64,000 bases of DNA from Bacteroidales bacterium (lineage in GTDB: Bacteria; Bacteroidota; Bacteroidia; Bacteroidales; UBA932), in assembly GCA_017561265.1 (NCBI GenBank), contig JAFZDJ010000009.1:1-64000 (forward strand). The letters are read 5' to 3'. Under the pieces are notes generated by a model. That model was not told the DNA's origin, made no database searches, and worked only from the letters and a program-made list of their open reading frames with translations. Positions 1-9,120 of this stretch are shown in pieces. Within the stretch, counting starts at the first letter, position 1. Each line of letters opens with the position of its first letter. A program made the position numbers and the translations under genes.

Positions 1-51
1 GTTTTTTACGGGGCATTATGCCTTATTATCAACCATTCAACAATTTAGATT

Positions 52-1158
52 ATGAAACAAAAATCTGACAAAACCCCTACGGGAAGGCTCGTTGAGATCG
101 ACGGGATCACCTATCAGTTCATTGAAGGTAAGTTGTACAGGTATGCGGATCTGACATTTGACAAAGGATTCAAGATTGTTCTTGGCCGTCCGGGAAGCGA
201 GGAAGTGCTGAAACATCTTCTGAACAGTCTGCTAGGTACCAGCATCGTTCACCTGGAATATCGCAATACCGAGCATCCGGGCATGACGGAAGAAGAGAGG
301 TCATCACGTTTTGATGTCTATTGCGAGGATGAGACCGGGAGCTGTTTTCAGGTCGAGATGCAGAACTGGAGCCAGAAGTACTTTTACAAGAGGGCGATAT
401 ATTATTCGTCTTTGGTGCTTATGGATCAGGCTGCCAAGGCACAGCGGGAGTACAAGGAAACGATAGGCAGGAAGACAGGCAAAGGATGGGATTATAACTT
501 TCAGCCGCTGTATGTCGTAAGCATCCTGAATTTCAACAACTGGACGTCAAAGAATGCTCAGGCAAAGCATAACCCATACATATCGACATACAGATATGTC
601 GACATCGAGACGAAGGAAGAACTGGGAAACAGTACAAACCTCGTTTTCATTGACCTTCATGGTTTCAATAAGAAAGAGGATGAGTGCGAGACGATGCAGG
701 ACTTCTGGATGTACAGTATCAAGAACATGCATTCTCTTCTGACCTGCCCGGCCAAGGTTGTGGGAACAGAAATTGAAGACCTGTACGTCAAGTCGGAGCT
801 GGCTAAAATGACAGTAGAACAACGTAAAAAATACGAGACAGATATCATGACACGCAATGACATTCTTAACAGTATAGCAGAACAGCTCGAGGATGCTCGT
901 GCTGAGGCTGAGAAAATAGGACTCGCCGAGGGTCTGGCCAGAGGAATGGAAGAGGGGCTCGAACAAGGTATTCAACAGGGTATTCAACAGGGTATTCAAC
1001 AGGGTATTCAACAGGGAATGGCTCAGGGAGTGGCACAGGGAAGAGCAGAGGAAAAAGCAGACATGATCCGGCTGATGCATTCGAAAGGAATGAGCGCAGA
1101 GGCCATCAGCGAACTGATAGAACTTAATCTGGAGGAAATCAAAGCGATTCTCAATTAG
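52..1158 (+). CDS. Rpn-family recombination-promoting nuclease / PD-(D/E)XK transposase
   Basis: A 368-aa protein of the Rpn (YhgA-like, PD-(D/E)XK nuclease family transposase) group. Family members are DNA endonucleases that promote RecA-independent recombination and are often present in many copies. The nuclease core is near residues 85-105: D88 in RFDVY, then E102-M-Q104 in FQVEMQ, the ExQ form of the catalytic motif usual in this family. The C-terminal third is a charged helical tail containing four exact 12-bp tandem units (967-1014) that encode GIQQ repeats, so copy-number change would be in frame. It ends in the MIRLMHSKGMSAEAI helix typical of the family. Part of the same 3' end recurs after the next gene (1806-1875). 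Family confidence is high; activity in this genome is unknown. Confidence 0.88.
   Translation: MKQKSDKTPTGRLVEIDGITYQFIEGKLYRYADLTFDKGFKIVLGRPGSEEVLKHLLNSLLGTSIVHLEYRNTEHPGMTEEERSSRFDVYCEDETGSCFQVEMQNWSQKYFYKRAIYYSSLVLMDQAAKAQREYKETIGRKTGKGWDYNFQPLYVVSILNFNNWTSKNAQAKHNPYISTYRYVDIETKEELGNSTNLVFIDLHGFNKKEDECETMQDFWMYSIKNMHSLLTCPAKVVGTEIEDLYVKSELAKMTVEQRKKYETDIMTRNDILNSIAEQLEDARAEAEKIGLAEGLARGMEEGLEQGIQQGIQQGIQQGIQQGMAQGVAQGRAEEKADMIRLMHSKGMSAEAISELIELNLEEIKAILN
967..1014 (+). repeat. 12-bp x4 in-frame tandem repeat inside the Rpn gene
   Basis: GGTATTCAACAG occurs four times head to tail with no mismatch and encodes a GIQQ periodic helix. Perfect identity suggests recent slippage or expansion. 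Confidence 0.95.
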
Positions 1159-1167
1159 ACTGATCCC

Positions 1168-1806
1168 ATGAAGAATGTGACCCTTGAATTCGGACTTTTA
1201 AAACGCAAAGAGCTCCGTGAGGCGGCAGAAATGGCGGCTCGCGCTTTCAGCGATTACGAGTATTTTACAAACTGGTTTCCGGACGAGGAGGAACGGGCCA
1301 GGGTGGTGATCTCCATTATCTGGCATGCATATAAGACCAACTTCAAGCGGGTTCATCAACTCTCGGCCAAATTGGACGGAAAGATCGTTGCGACTGCGGA
1401 ACTCAATGATCCGGATTTCAAGGACCCTTCGGTCTTGTCATATATTATGCACGGCTGGCTCAACGTATATAGGGCCGCGGACAAGAAGAGGATTGATGAC
1501 TGGATAGCGATGGATGAGGCAGCAGGACAGCCTTGTCATGATTACCAGAAAACAGGCCCTGGCATCTGGTATCTCAGTTCCCTAAGTGTAGATCCTGCCA
1601 TGCAGGGCATCGGCCTTGGAACTCAATTAATGGACTACTATGAGAACTATATCCGCGAACGTGACGGCAGGCAGGTTGTGTTAGTCACCAATTCACAGAA
1701 GAATCTGAACTTCTACCTCAAGCGTGGGTATGAGTTATTCGACGAACGGGTGTTCGAGTACAACGGTCACAAGATGGGAAGCTGGAGCCTGAAGAAGGGT
1801 CTATGA
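1168..1806 (+). CDS. GNAT family N-acetyltransferase
   Basis: A 212-aa GNAT-fold protein that would transfer an acetyl group from acetyl-CoA to an unknown amine. The central strand WYLSSLSVDPAMQGIGLG (residues 134-151) holds the acetyl-CoA pyrophosphate loop QGIGLG (146-151), followed by the helix TQLMDYYENY. The C-terminus VTNSQKNLNFYLKRGYELF is the usual NxxFYxKxGF ending. It starts 9 bp after the Rpn stop codon, and a partial second copy of the rpn 3' end lies immediately downstream. The substrate cannot be predicted. Confidence 0.85.
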   Translation: MKNVTLEFGLLKRKELREAAEMAARAFSDYEYFTNWFPDEEERARVVISIIWHAYKTNFKRVHQLSAKLDGKIVATAELNDPDFKDPSVLSYIMHGWLNVYRAADKKRIDDWIAMDEAAGQPCHDYQKTGPGIWYLSSLSVDPAMQGIGLGTQLMDYYENYIRERDGRQVVLVTNSQKNLNFYLKRGYELFDERVFEYNGHKMGSWSLKKGL

Positions 1807-1875
1807 CACAGGAAAGAGATATCCCGGCACTTTGACCCGGCTGATGCATTACGGAATGAGTGCAGAGGCCATCAG
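1806..1875 (+). pseudogene. Remnant of an Rpn-family 3' end
   Basis: This stretch aligns with 1032-1109 of the upstream rpn gene. Shared blocks include CACAGG(G/A)AAGAG and CGGCTGATGCATT, followed by GGAATGAG(C/T)GCAGAGG and CCATCAG. It would encode LMHYGMSAEAI against LMHSKGMSAEAI in the intact gene, one codon shorter. The acetyltransferase therefore sits between two copies of the rpn 3' end. It is too short to be a gene. Confidence 0.75.
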
Positions 1876-1876
1876 A

Positions 1877-1920
1877 CCATAAAAGCCAGTTGATCAGATG
1901 AGATCAGCTGGCTTTTATGG
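1877..1920. terminator. Strong 19-bp hairpin, probable bidirectional terminator
   Basis: The arms 1877-1895 and 1902-1920 pair over 19 positions with a single G-U wobble around a 6-nt loop. The arms read CCATAAAAGCC.../...GGCTTTTATGG, so an A/T tract is present on both sides. It lies between the rightward GNAT gene and the 3' end of the leftward fimbrial operon. Confidence 0.7.
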
Positions 1921-1972
1921 TACATTTATAGATTATTGTGCAATTCCGTCAAAAGGTTATTTATCGTTTTGA

Positions 1973-4840
1973 CTAGTCGATTTTCTTATAGGCACACCTG
2001 ACTCGATTATTTTCGGAGCGATGTTGATATCCTTCCTGTTTCATATCAAGCAAGTGTCCCAAATGGGCGTGATATCTACCTTGGGATGTAGCACTATTAA
2101 ACTTATAATCATACTCCTCGCCACCGTTAAAGATATCAGGCTTGCTATAGTATCGTTCATATGTATAGTTGCCTCGACCCAAAATATCCACTGTTCTTTT
2201 CCATTTATACATCATATAGTAATAGCCAAAGTTGATATTACCATTAGAGTAGTCCACATAAGGATCCGGGGTCTCGTTCAGACCACTTTTGGCATAATCA
2301 AAATCATCATTACCAAGACTTACAACCTTCGTTGCTCTTGCATATTCAGGATTATCATCATACACAGTAAATGCATATATAGTCATCTTTTTATCCCAAT
2401 AAGAATGATCATACTCATAATAGAACACATTTCTAATATATGCAGGTTGTGATGTCCAGTAGTAGTTATCCTGAAACTCCTTGAAAGAGCTATAACCAGC
2501 AATCATAATATCTTCCAGCTCGTCTGCAGAAGGGAGATACCATTCCACCTTTGCAATTGAGCCATCTGCATTTCTCTTATTTCGGTTATAGCAATACTCT
2601 ACAGCACCATCTGCTTGTTGTGCCATAGTTAGTTTATCCACACTAGATGACTTTCCCTGAGATTTAGTGTAAATCTCGCTTGTAAACTCCTGACCTGCGT
2701 AACTACGAACCTTTAGAGCACCATTATCCTTGGCAAAACCATCGTGTTTTTCTATATAGAAATCGTATTTTGGAAAATCGCCTTTAGAGAGATAATCTTT
2801 CCATTCTGTATTTTCTTCGTCTATTGTGAATGAGCGATATTCATTCGACAACTGCACACCTTCCAATCCCCAAGGCATACCCTCCTCTTTGATTTGACCA
2901 TACACGTCCTCCACATCGTAATTGTAGAGATACTCCTCGAAACGTTCTATATTGAAAGTCCTTCCACCGTAAGACACCTCATACAGTCCGTGCTGAGTAA
3001 TTACATAGTCCATTGGGGCTGCAGTCTCTCCTGTAACAGGATCCTCATAATCATACTGTATGCGCAAAATTGCCGAACGTGAAGTGGTAGTTGTATTCTC
3101 ATCAACATACAACCAAACGGTCTGATTGGCATTATAGCCTAAATCATTCACCTCTAGAGAAGTATTGCCGCTAAGAGAACTTATCAAATCCGTTGTAAAG
3201 TATTTGCGCTTACCATCAGCCGGCTTTCCCGGCTCTACAATATGATCACCTGAACTTCCACTCATCTCCATACCGATCCAAGTAGAGAGATCCGGGTCAG
3301 TATCCCTGGCCTTCATGAGAGTAACCGTAGCACTAGTCGGATTGGTTATCTGATCGCCACCACTCAAATGCAGACGCAAAGGTCGCACCTCGATGTGGGC
3401 ATCGAGCAGGGTCTCACGACGCAAGCCGACAACAAGCGGAGTAGTACGCTCTACCGAAACTCGATGGTCTATTGAGATAGGAGCAATAGCATCGCCAGGA
3501 TTATCCGGATCGTAATTTGCAGATTCATCATCTGAGTTGTCTATACCCTTGATGGTAATGAAGTTGTTGTAGTGGGTATTGCGAATGATGTCGAAATTAC
3601 CATAGTTATCTGCTCCAAGATATATTTTGTAGGTAACATTATAGATGTGCTTCTGATGGTCTGTAAATGTTCCATTGATCTCGACGTGGGTAGCATTCAG
3701 TCCTTCTGCAAGCTCCGGTTTGAAGCGCTGGGCATATTTCTTCATTTCGGCGGGGATATTACTATATCCCTCACACTCGCCACCATTCTCCCCAAAATCA
3801 TAAACATATGTATCAAGAGGAATTACAGCAGGATCGAAAGTACGTTCAGGGACATATAGGGAAAAAGTCGCCTTTGTAGCACCCTGGGCATAAAGACCCT
3901 CAGTAGCGACATTATGAATCTCAGAGGAGGCCACATCAGCGTAACCCGTTTCACCGTTATCCTCATTCAAAGACCTTTCCAGAAATACAGTCTTAGCCGC
4001 ATTCACCACCTGATAACTACTCAGGTCGAAACGAGGTGCAGGATTACCTATAATCTCTTGCTCAGAATCCACGCTGATTGTAAATGTGAACTTCGCGTAA
4101 AGTGACCTCATAGGAATCTCCAAGTTGTCAGTCGGGGTACCATTAACAGTTGGAAGACCATTCTCATTAACATCCGCTACTTTATCAGGGTGGAAAACGA
4201 AGGTATTATTATCGCCGTACGCACTACTCCGGTCGCCCAGACTACCGATCATTGGAAGGCCATTTTCGTGAATTTTCTCAAAACAAGAACCGTCTTCGAC
4301 AGAGTGGGATTTCTCAACGAACTGAGCTACCGTCCAGCCAGCACCGCATTGATCATCGAAATCGCCACCAACCACTACCGAACCGTCAGACTGATACACG
4401 GCGACCTTACCGGCCTCATTGACATAACCGCTTTTCTCCGGAATACCTGTACCTTGCATATTCGCAATGACATACATCACGAATTCCTTATCCTTGTACG
4501 GCTCATTTTCTTCCGCATCCGTAAAAGGAGGCCTATTTCTATCCAACACGAAGAGCATATTACCGTCATCATTGTATTGGTAGTATACACATGGCTGAAT
4601 TTGATCGCCTTCGATCGGAAAGAGTGCCATCGCCATCGAAGTAACCTTCGCCTCATCACCCTCTTTAGCTGAGCGGGTCGATACATTGCAGTCAGCAAAG
4701 TGAGAGATACGTGGACGAATGGTTATCACATTATCGTCAGACTCCGAAGGAAAAGTTGGTTCAAAAAACTCATTCATGGTGCAGGCCGCGGCAAGAATCA
4801 TTGCCACAAACACTGCTATATATGTTGCAATTCTTTTCAT
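1973..4840 (-). CDS. DUF4906-type large lipoprotein, probable fimbrial tip/accessory protein
   Basis: A 955-aa exported lipoprotein and the last gene of the leftward fimbrial operon, 18 bp after the preceding fimbrillin. The signal peptide ends in a lipobox (LAAAC, Cys20). The N-terminal part (ITIRPRISHF, then an R-S-A cleavage-like site and VTSMAMALFPI) resembles DUF4906 proteins, which are found with Bacteroidales fimbrillin clusters. The last ~250 residues form a separate module with WYLPSADELEDIM, NYYWTSQ and a terminal VRCAYK. That pattern occurs in DUF1566/FGE-like C-terminal domains of Bacteroidota surface proteins and suggests an adhesin head. Large size and terminal position fit a tip pilin. 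Function is inferred from context; no ligand can be named. Confidence 0.7.
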   Translation of the reverse strand: MKRIATYIAVFVAMILAAACTMNEFFEPTFPSESDDNVITIRPRISHFADCNVSTRSAKEGDEAKVTSMAMALFPIEGDQIQPCVYYQYNDDGNMLFVLDRNRPPFTDAEENEPYKDKEFVMYVIANMQGTGIPEKSGYVNEAGKVAVYQSDGSVVVGGDFDDQCGAGWTVAQFVEKSHSVEDGSCFEKIHENGLPMIGSLGDRSSAYGDNNTFVFHPDKVADVNENGLPTVNGTPTDNLEIPMRSLYAKFTFTISVDSEQEIIGNPAPRFDLSSYQVVNAAKTVFLERSLNEDNGETGYADVASSEIHNVATEGLYAQGATKATFSLYVPERTFDPAVIPLDTYVYDFGENGGECEGYSNIPAEMKKYAQRFKPELAEGLNATHVEINGTFTDHQKHIYNVTYKIYLGADNYGNFDIIRNTHYNNFITIKGIDNSDDESANYDPDNPGDAIAPISIDHRVSVERTTPLVVGLRRETLLDAHIEVRPLRLHLSGGDQITNPTSATVTLMKARDTDPDLSTWIGMEMSGSSGDHIVEPGKPADGKRKYFTTDLISSLSGNTSLEVNDLGYNANQTVWLYVDENTTTTSRSAILRIQYDYEDPVTGETAAPMDYVITQHGLYEVSYGGRTFNIERFEEYLYNYDVEDVYGQIKEEGMPWGLEGVQLSNEYRSFTIDEENTEWKDYLSKGDFPKYDFYIEKHDGFAKDNGALKVRSYAGQEFTSEIYTKSQGKSSSVDKLTMAQQADGAVEYCYNRNKRNADGSIAKVEWYLPSADELEDIMIAGYSSFKEFQDNYYWTSQPAYIRNVFYYEYDHSYWDKKMTIYAFTVYDDNPEYARATKVVSLGNDDFDYAKSGLNETPDPYVDYSNGNINFGYYYMMYKWKRTVDILGRGNYTYERYYSKPDIFNGGEEYDYKFNSATSQGRYHAHLGHLLDMKQEGYQHRSENNRVRCAYKKID

Positions 4841-4858
4841 AAAAACTTCTTATGCCGC

Positions 4859-5989
4859 TTATTCAAACTCGTGGTACACATCTTCCGCCAAGTCCTCCCA
4901 CTCTGCCGAGGTGAGAATATTGATGGATACCGCTGCCGAGGTGAAGGTAATCTGTATGTAGTAGCGGGAACCTGCCTTGAGTGCCTGGCCAAACTCAGTG
5001 TCCTTGGATGAGATATAAGTCACGATATCGCCTTCATCGCTGAGGTATGTGCCATCCGGACGTTTCTTCTTAAAGCGGACTGTGGTCGTAACCGCAAGAT
5101 CCTCCTCTGTCTGAGGAATGACAAGCAAGGTCTGATCGGGATCAATACGCTGGAACTCTGAAGTGCTACTATATGCAATACTTTTGGATCCACTCGACAC
5201 AATATCGTAAGTGGGTTCCTCATCTATATCAAGCGACGTATTTTCTGAAGGAATGCTACTGTCAAGATATAATTTGGCCTCCTTATATTTCAAGTTTTCG
5301 AAAGTGATATTCAAATCGGTAATCTCAATCTCTATTTTCTCGGTTGTAACATTTCCGCCGGCATCCTCGTGGTTATATTCATAGAAATTCAGTGCAACCA
5401 CCTCAATTGCCGACAATCGGTGCTGAAAGTCGAAATCCACATACTGGCTACTGCTCAAGCTCGTATCTTGAAACATCGCAGTCATAACATCCGTGTGGTT
5501 AGCAGTAGATATCAAGAAATCCACGGGCGCATATATCACATAGGGTGTACCTTCGACATCCATATCACTCGCAGTAACAGAATCGTTGTCATAGGGATAG
5601 TATGCGAAGAATGTATATTTACCACCCGACCATTCCTGGACAGGTTCATATGAATATATTCCTTCATCATAGGTAACCTTTTGAACTGCAACAAAATCAT
5701 CATCATCATCCTTGAACACATTGGGTGTCGCCGTAGCACGATAGGTAGTCCAGCGGTTGGTAAAGTCGTAGGTGAAACCATAAGCACCAAAATCTTCCTG
5801 AAGTTCCTTACCTTCAATCAAAGTTCCTTTGGTCTTATTCCCGACCTCTGCATCGAGGTAGATGTAAGGCCCACCATCAGGGACAACAATAACATTATCA
5901 TCATCACCCTCAGGAGATAAGGTTCCGTTATCACATCCTGATGCCAGCAGCGCAACGCACAATATCAATATGTAGTTCAGTATCCGCAT
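4859..5989 (-). CDS. Fimbrillin family (Mfa-like) lipoprotein
   Basis: An exported lipoprotein of about 376 aa. I chose the start at 5989 (MRILNYILILCVALLASGC), not the upstream in-frame ATG at 6034. The later start gives a clean signal peptide with lipobox ASGC and leaves 7 bp to the preceding gene instead of a 38-bp overlap. The body has the fimbrillin pattern: a TTYRATATPNVF region, then YTFFAYYPYDND, a VDFDFQHRLSAIEV strand, a LLVIPQTEED strand and a final RYYIQITFTSAAVSI strand. The aromatic FAYYP and the FxH(R/E)L strands recur in the other fimbrillins of this operon. Likely a minor or structural pilin of the same fibre as its neighbours. Confidence 0.75.
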   Translation of the reverse strand: MRILNYILILCVALLASGCDNGTLSPEGDDDNVIVVPDGGPYIYLDAEVGNKTKGTLIEGKELQEDFGAYGFTYDFTNRWTTYRATATPNVFKDDDDDFVAVQKVTYDEGIYSYEPVQEWSGGKYTFFAYYPYDNDSVTASDMDVEGTPYVIYAPVDFLISTANHTDVMTAMFQDTSLSSSQYVDFDFQHRLSAIEVVALNFYEYNHEDAGGNVTTEKIEIEITDLNITFENLKYKEAKLYLDSSIPSENTSLDIDEEPTYDIVSSGSKSIAYSSTSEFQRIDPDQTLLVIPQTEEDLAVTTTVRFKKKRPDGTYLSDEGDIVTYISSKDTEFGQALKAGSRYYIQITFTSAAVSINILTSAEWEDLAEDVYHEFE

Positions 5990-5996
5990 TATATCG

Positions 5997-7049
5997 CTAT
6001 TTAATGATGATTGTACCGCCCACCTGTGGCGCACCCCAAGGCTGAACAGTTGTACCCAAATAGTAGAAGGACATATTCACCTGATTGGACAGTATCAAAC
6101 TATAGTTAATTCGTTTACCTGCCACCCAGGAATCAACAGGCAGTGTGACTGGAAGCGTATATGACTCCCAATCTCCATTCTGGCGGTGCAGCTCATAGCT
6201 GACAAGCAGAGTAACAGCATTTGCCTCAGGAATCAGCAATAATCCATCGTCACCAAATGGTTTACATGGATCGCCAGAAGACCAAGTCAGGTCTTTACGT
6301 GCAGCTCCGATTCCTTCGATTTGGTATGCAACTGTTCTCTCAAAGAGTGGGTTCGTTGCCAAGGGCGTCCAAGATGAAACACCGTCAACAGTTTTAGTAA
6401 GCTTGCCTTTCCAGGGAATGTTGGAGAGGGCAACACCCGTCACCCTCATAGCATCGTTTTGATGCTTTTCAGCATCGCGCCAGATTTCAAGATTCACATT
6501 CACCAGCTCGTGGCCAAAATCAATTGGAACAGGGGTTCCGCCATTAAAAGCAGCATCTCCTGTATCAACGGTCGCGAAGCCTGTAAGAAGATCGACATCT
6601 GCTTTTTGCGGAGTAGTAAAGGTCAGATCATAGCCAAAATAAGCATTCATCTCCACAGCAGAGATCGGCTTTGCATCATTCATTTCAGCCTCATATGGAT
6701 GGTACGCAAAAAAGTGGTAGTTACGGCCTTTTGTCCAGTATTGAGTATTGTCGTATGTCCACGCATCATATGTGTCATCCCAATACACCTTTTCATTTTC
6801 CATGAAAAGTGAATACACGGCAGCTGCAGAAGTACCAGCGGCTCCGTTCATAGATGCCAGAACACCGAATCCGCTTCCTTTCATATCATCCACCGAGTTG
6901 ACGGAAGCACGGGTCTCCACCTTTCCGAATTTAATTGGGGTTTTATCCGAAGCCGGCTCGTGAGATTCTTTCTCACATGAAACAACAGATGCGGCCAACA
7001 GGAGCATCGTTATTATGGTGAATAGTGATATGTCGTATCTCTTAAGCAT
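5997..7049 (-). CDS. Fimbrillin family (Mfa-like) lipoprotein
   Basis: A 350-aa lipoprotein whose signal peptide ends LAASVVSC. Diagnostic segments are FGVLASMNG, YHFFAYHPYEAE, VPIDFGHELVNVNLEI, GVALSNIPWKGKL, DDGLLLIPEANAVTLLVSYEL and AGKRINYSLIL. Together they follow the order of the two beta-sandwich domains of Mfa1/FimA-like pilins. It is separated from the upstream fimbrillin by 80 bp containing a GC-rich hairpin (7088-7119), and is followed 7 bp later by another fimbrillin. Probably a subunit made at a lower level than the first fimbrillin. Confidence 0.78.
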   Translation of the reverse strand: MLKRYDISLFTIITMLLLAASVVSCEKESHEPASDKTPIKFGKVETRASVNSVDDMKGSGFGVLASMNGAAGTSAAAVYSLFMENEKVYWDDTYDAWTYDNTQYWTKGRNYHFFAYHPYEAEMNDAKPISAVEMNAYFGYDLTFTTPQKADVDLLTGFATVDTGDAAFNGGTPVPIDFGHELVNVNLEIWRDAEKHQNDAMRVTGVALSNIPWKGKLTKTVDGVSSWTPLATNPLFERTVAYQIEGIGAARKDLTWSSGDPCKPFGDDGLLLIPEANAVTLLVSYELHRQNGDWESYTLPVTLPVDSWVAGKRINYSLILSNQVNMSFYYLGTTVQPWGAPQVGGTIIIK

Positions 7050-7087
7050 TATCAGTCTGGTTTGAAGAGCATTCTCTTCATGATTGG

Positions 7088-7119
7088 AACCCGCCGGTCC
7101 GGTCAGGGGCCGGTGGGTT
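7088..7119 (-). promoter_or_regulatory. Intercistronic GC-rich hairpin between first and second fimbrillin
   Basis: The arms 7088-7100 and 7108-7119 pair (AACCCGCCGG with CCGGTGGGTT plus flanking C-G pairs and one bulge) around a short loop. No long T run follows on the minus strand, so it may be a partial terminator or an mRNA 3'-end stabiliser for the upstream fimbrillin transcript, not a full stop. Position and structure are seen; the role is inferred. Confidence 0.5.
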
Positions 7120-7129
7120 ATAGGGTGAA

Positions 7130-8050
7130 TTAAAGAACTGAAGGAGAGTAAGGCATAGACTCTGCGTCATCCCAATCGTCTACAGATGGGGCAAGCTTTA
7201 TTTCATCCAATCCGATTGAAAGATGATAAATATATTTCTTTCCTTTCTCCCAAGTACCATCTATTTCAATAGGATCCGTTGTTGTTTCCAACCCGCCTAT
7301 GGTATATGTTACTGTTAAAGTTGCTTCATGGTCACCTGGCACAACAAGAAGTCCTGTTCCAAGAGTTTTCGGAGTTGATGTCAGATCTGTTGATGCAATT
7401 GTATTCTCCATTGTAATAGAAGGAATATGTGCCTGATTATCCCAAGTTGCAGTTGTACCTGTAAGTGTAAGGTCACCAGAGAATGGAGCGCTCGACAGGA
7501 CAACGCCTGTTACATTTACATCTGTCATGTTGTCATCAGAAACTTTAGCTGTCACAATCACCTGGGCAAGAGCATGGTGGAAAGCCATAATTACAGGGGT
7601 CTTACTCGCACTTGCTTGAGCATCTGTCAAATCTGTATAAAGAATATCATTCTGAGCAGTTGCATCCACACCTTCAATTGTAATATTAGTAGTAGCATCA
7701 CCATTAACATCAGTACCTATTCCAGACGGATAGTAAGCAATGAATTTCAAATAGCCGGACTCTGGCCAATACCTTGATGTAGTACCACCCCAGTATGAGG
7801 TTTTCCATGAGAATTCCGCTTCACTGAAATATGGAGTATAAGTACCACCTATTGCATCAGACTTAGAGGCATATACAACCATGCTTGATGTTTTCGGCAA
7901 CTCTGTGCCTTCAATAGGAGCCTTAGTAATTGCTCCTGTCACCGCCTTGAAGCCGATTTCTTCGGGAGCGCTTGTGTTGACCACTTCGGTCTTGCTGCAT
8001 GATGCGAGAGCAACTATCGCTGCTGCTGCGCAGATAAAAAATCTTTTCAT
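7130..8050 (-). CDS. Fimbrillin family (Mfa-like) lipoprotein, probable major pilin
   Basis: A 306-aa lipoprotein with a textbook leader (MKRFFICAAAAIVALASC). The mature part contains EIGFKAVTGAITKAP, which resembles the region where Bacteroidales pilins are trimmed by a trypsin-like or gingipain-like protease. It then has SRYWPESGYLKFIAYYPSG, MAFHHALAQVIVTAKV, GVVLSSAPFSGDLTL, GTGLLVVPGDHEATLTVTY and GKKYIYHLSIGL, the standard fimbrillin order. It is the first pilin after the DUF5119 gene, the shortest, and is followed by the intercistronic hairpin, which makes it the best candidate for the main shaft subunit. The ending DDWDDAESMPYSPSVL resembles that of the 360-aa fimbrillin of the opposite operon. 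Confidence 0.82.
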   Translation of the reverse strand: MKRFFICAAAAIVALASCSKTEVVNTSAPEEIGFKAVTGAITKAPIEGTELPKTSSMVVYASKSDAIGGTYTPYFSEAEFSWKTSYWGGTTSRYWPESGYLKFIAYYPSGIGTDVNGDATTNITIEGVDATAQNDILYTDLTDAQASASKTPVIMAFHHALAQVIVTAKVSDDNMTDVNVTGVVLSSAPFSGDLTLTGTTATWDNQAHIPSITMENTIASTDLTSTPKTLGTGLLVVPGDHEATLTVTYTIGGLETTTDPIEIDGTWEKGKKYIYHLSIGLDEIKLAPSVDDWDDAESMPYSPSVL

Positions 8051-8082
8051 ACCGTTCTTGTGTTTAGTTGTTAATATTTGAT

Positions 8083-9120
8083 TTACAATTCAATATCAGT
8101 CTGTACATCTTCCCATTCCCCGACCGAAGGAGCAAATCCTCCTCCCGACACCTTAGGCTCTTCGATGACTATAGGCTTCTCGACTTCAAGGTAGTATTCG
8201 TCGTTGTCGAAGAACTGGTCGGTGAGGTCGAAATGGTAGTGATGCTGCTCGCCCGCATTGTCGATGATGTTGAGGTCGAGACTGAGGAAGCTTGAATAGA
8301 GAGGGTTCTTTCCGAATGTGTTGAATGTTCCCTCGATTCGCTTTTTTTCCTCATCCTTGCCCATTTCGAAGAGTATGGTCACCACTCCGTCCGATTTCTT
8401 TCCCGTGCCGATGAATGCCGATTCGGTCTGGCCGGTCATGAGGGCTGTGATGGTATTGACCCATTGAAGTCCTTCGACCTGTCCGACGGAAATCTTCCAT
8501 GTCTCCACGACAGGATGGGTCTCCACCTCGACTGTTATGCTCATATCCTGATCCAGATCCACGGCAGGAATCTCGAAATTGTGATGGTCTCCGACCCACA
8601 GATAGTCCGGCTCGTTTACAATGCGCTCGGTGCCTTCGATGATAGGATCCTTCGTTACAGGGTTCTTTGTCTTTGACTGACCCTCCGCCTTGGCAGCTTC
8701 GGCCGCCATCAGCCTTCTATGTTCGGCTCTGCTCTTGAGGAAGCTCTCGATCTGCGACTTGATGAATGCCGACACCTCATTGGTATATGCCTCGACAGTA
8801 TTCTTGTTCTTCTCGTTCCTGACGATCGTACTTTCCGTACCTATATTATATACCAGAAGGTCGTATTTTCCGGGACGAGGATATATGTAGCCTCCTGTCG
8901 GAGGAATGTAGTCCGAGTAGGCTATCTCGCCTGTTTCGGTATCGAAGAGGTCGACACGCATCATCTCAGGCTGGCTGACAATTCCGCCGTTGACAACCTC
9001 GGTCTTGATCTTCAGCTTCATGTTGACAGCGGTCGTATTCTCGGAGAACGGACGGCGCTGGCATGAAGATGCGGCTGTCGCAAGGATCAGCAGGAAGCAT
9101 ATGATTCTGAGCATTTTCAT
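8083..9120 (-). CDS. DUF5119 domain lipoprotein, fimbrial operon (FimB/Mfa2-like anchor candidate)
   Basis: A 345-aa lipoprotein (lipobox ATAASSC). It has the features of DUF5119 proteins: an early strand MMRVDLFDTETGEI, a YIYPRPGKYDLLVYNIGTE strand, an internal WVGDHHNFEIP motif, VETWKISVGQVEGL and a Gly-rich end VSGGGFAPSVGEWEDVQTDIEL. Its ATG overlaps the stop of the upstream DUF3575 gene by four bases (ATGA), which implies translational coupling. The product of the opposite operon (10754-11701) is a paralogue with the same ending (GGGGFKPEVNGWNQIDVSI). Context suggests an anchor or assembly factor at the outer membrane; that role is inferred. Confidence 0.75.
   Translation of the reverse strand: MKMLRIICFLLILATAASSCQRRPFSENTTAVNMKLKIKTEVVNGGIVSQPEMMRVDLFDTETGEIAYSDYIPPTGGYIYPRPGKYDLLVYNIGTESTIVRNEKNKNTVEAYTNEVSAFIKSQIESFLKSRAEHRRLMAAEAAKAEGQSKTKNPVTKDPIIEGTERIVNEPDYLWVGDHHNFEIPAVDLDQDMSITVEVETHPVVETWKISVGQVEGLQWVNTITALMTGQTESAFIGTGKKSDGVVTILFEMGKDEEKKRIEGTFNTFGKNPLYSSFLSLDLNIIDNAGEQHHYHFDLTDQFFDNDEYYLEVEKPIVIEEPKVSGGGFAPSVGEWEDVQTDIEL

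Noticed and set aside
547..1080. 177-aa open frame opposite the Rpn gene
   Set aside because: It mirrors the Rpn gene and its repeats; low-complexity LLNTLLNT sequence is the complement of the GIQQ repeat.
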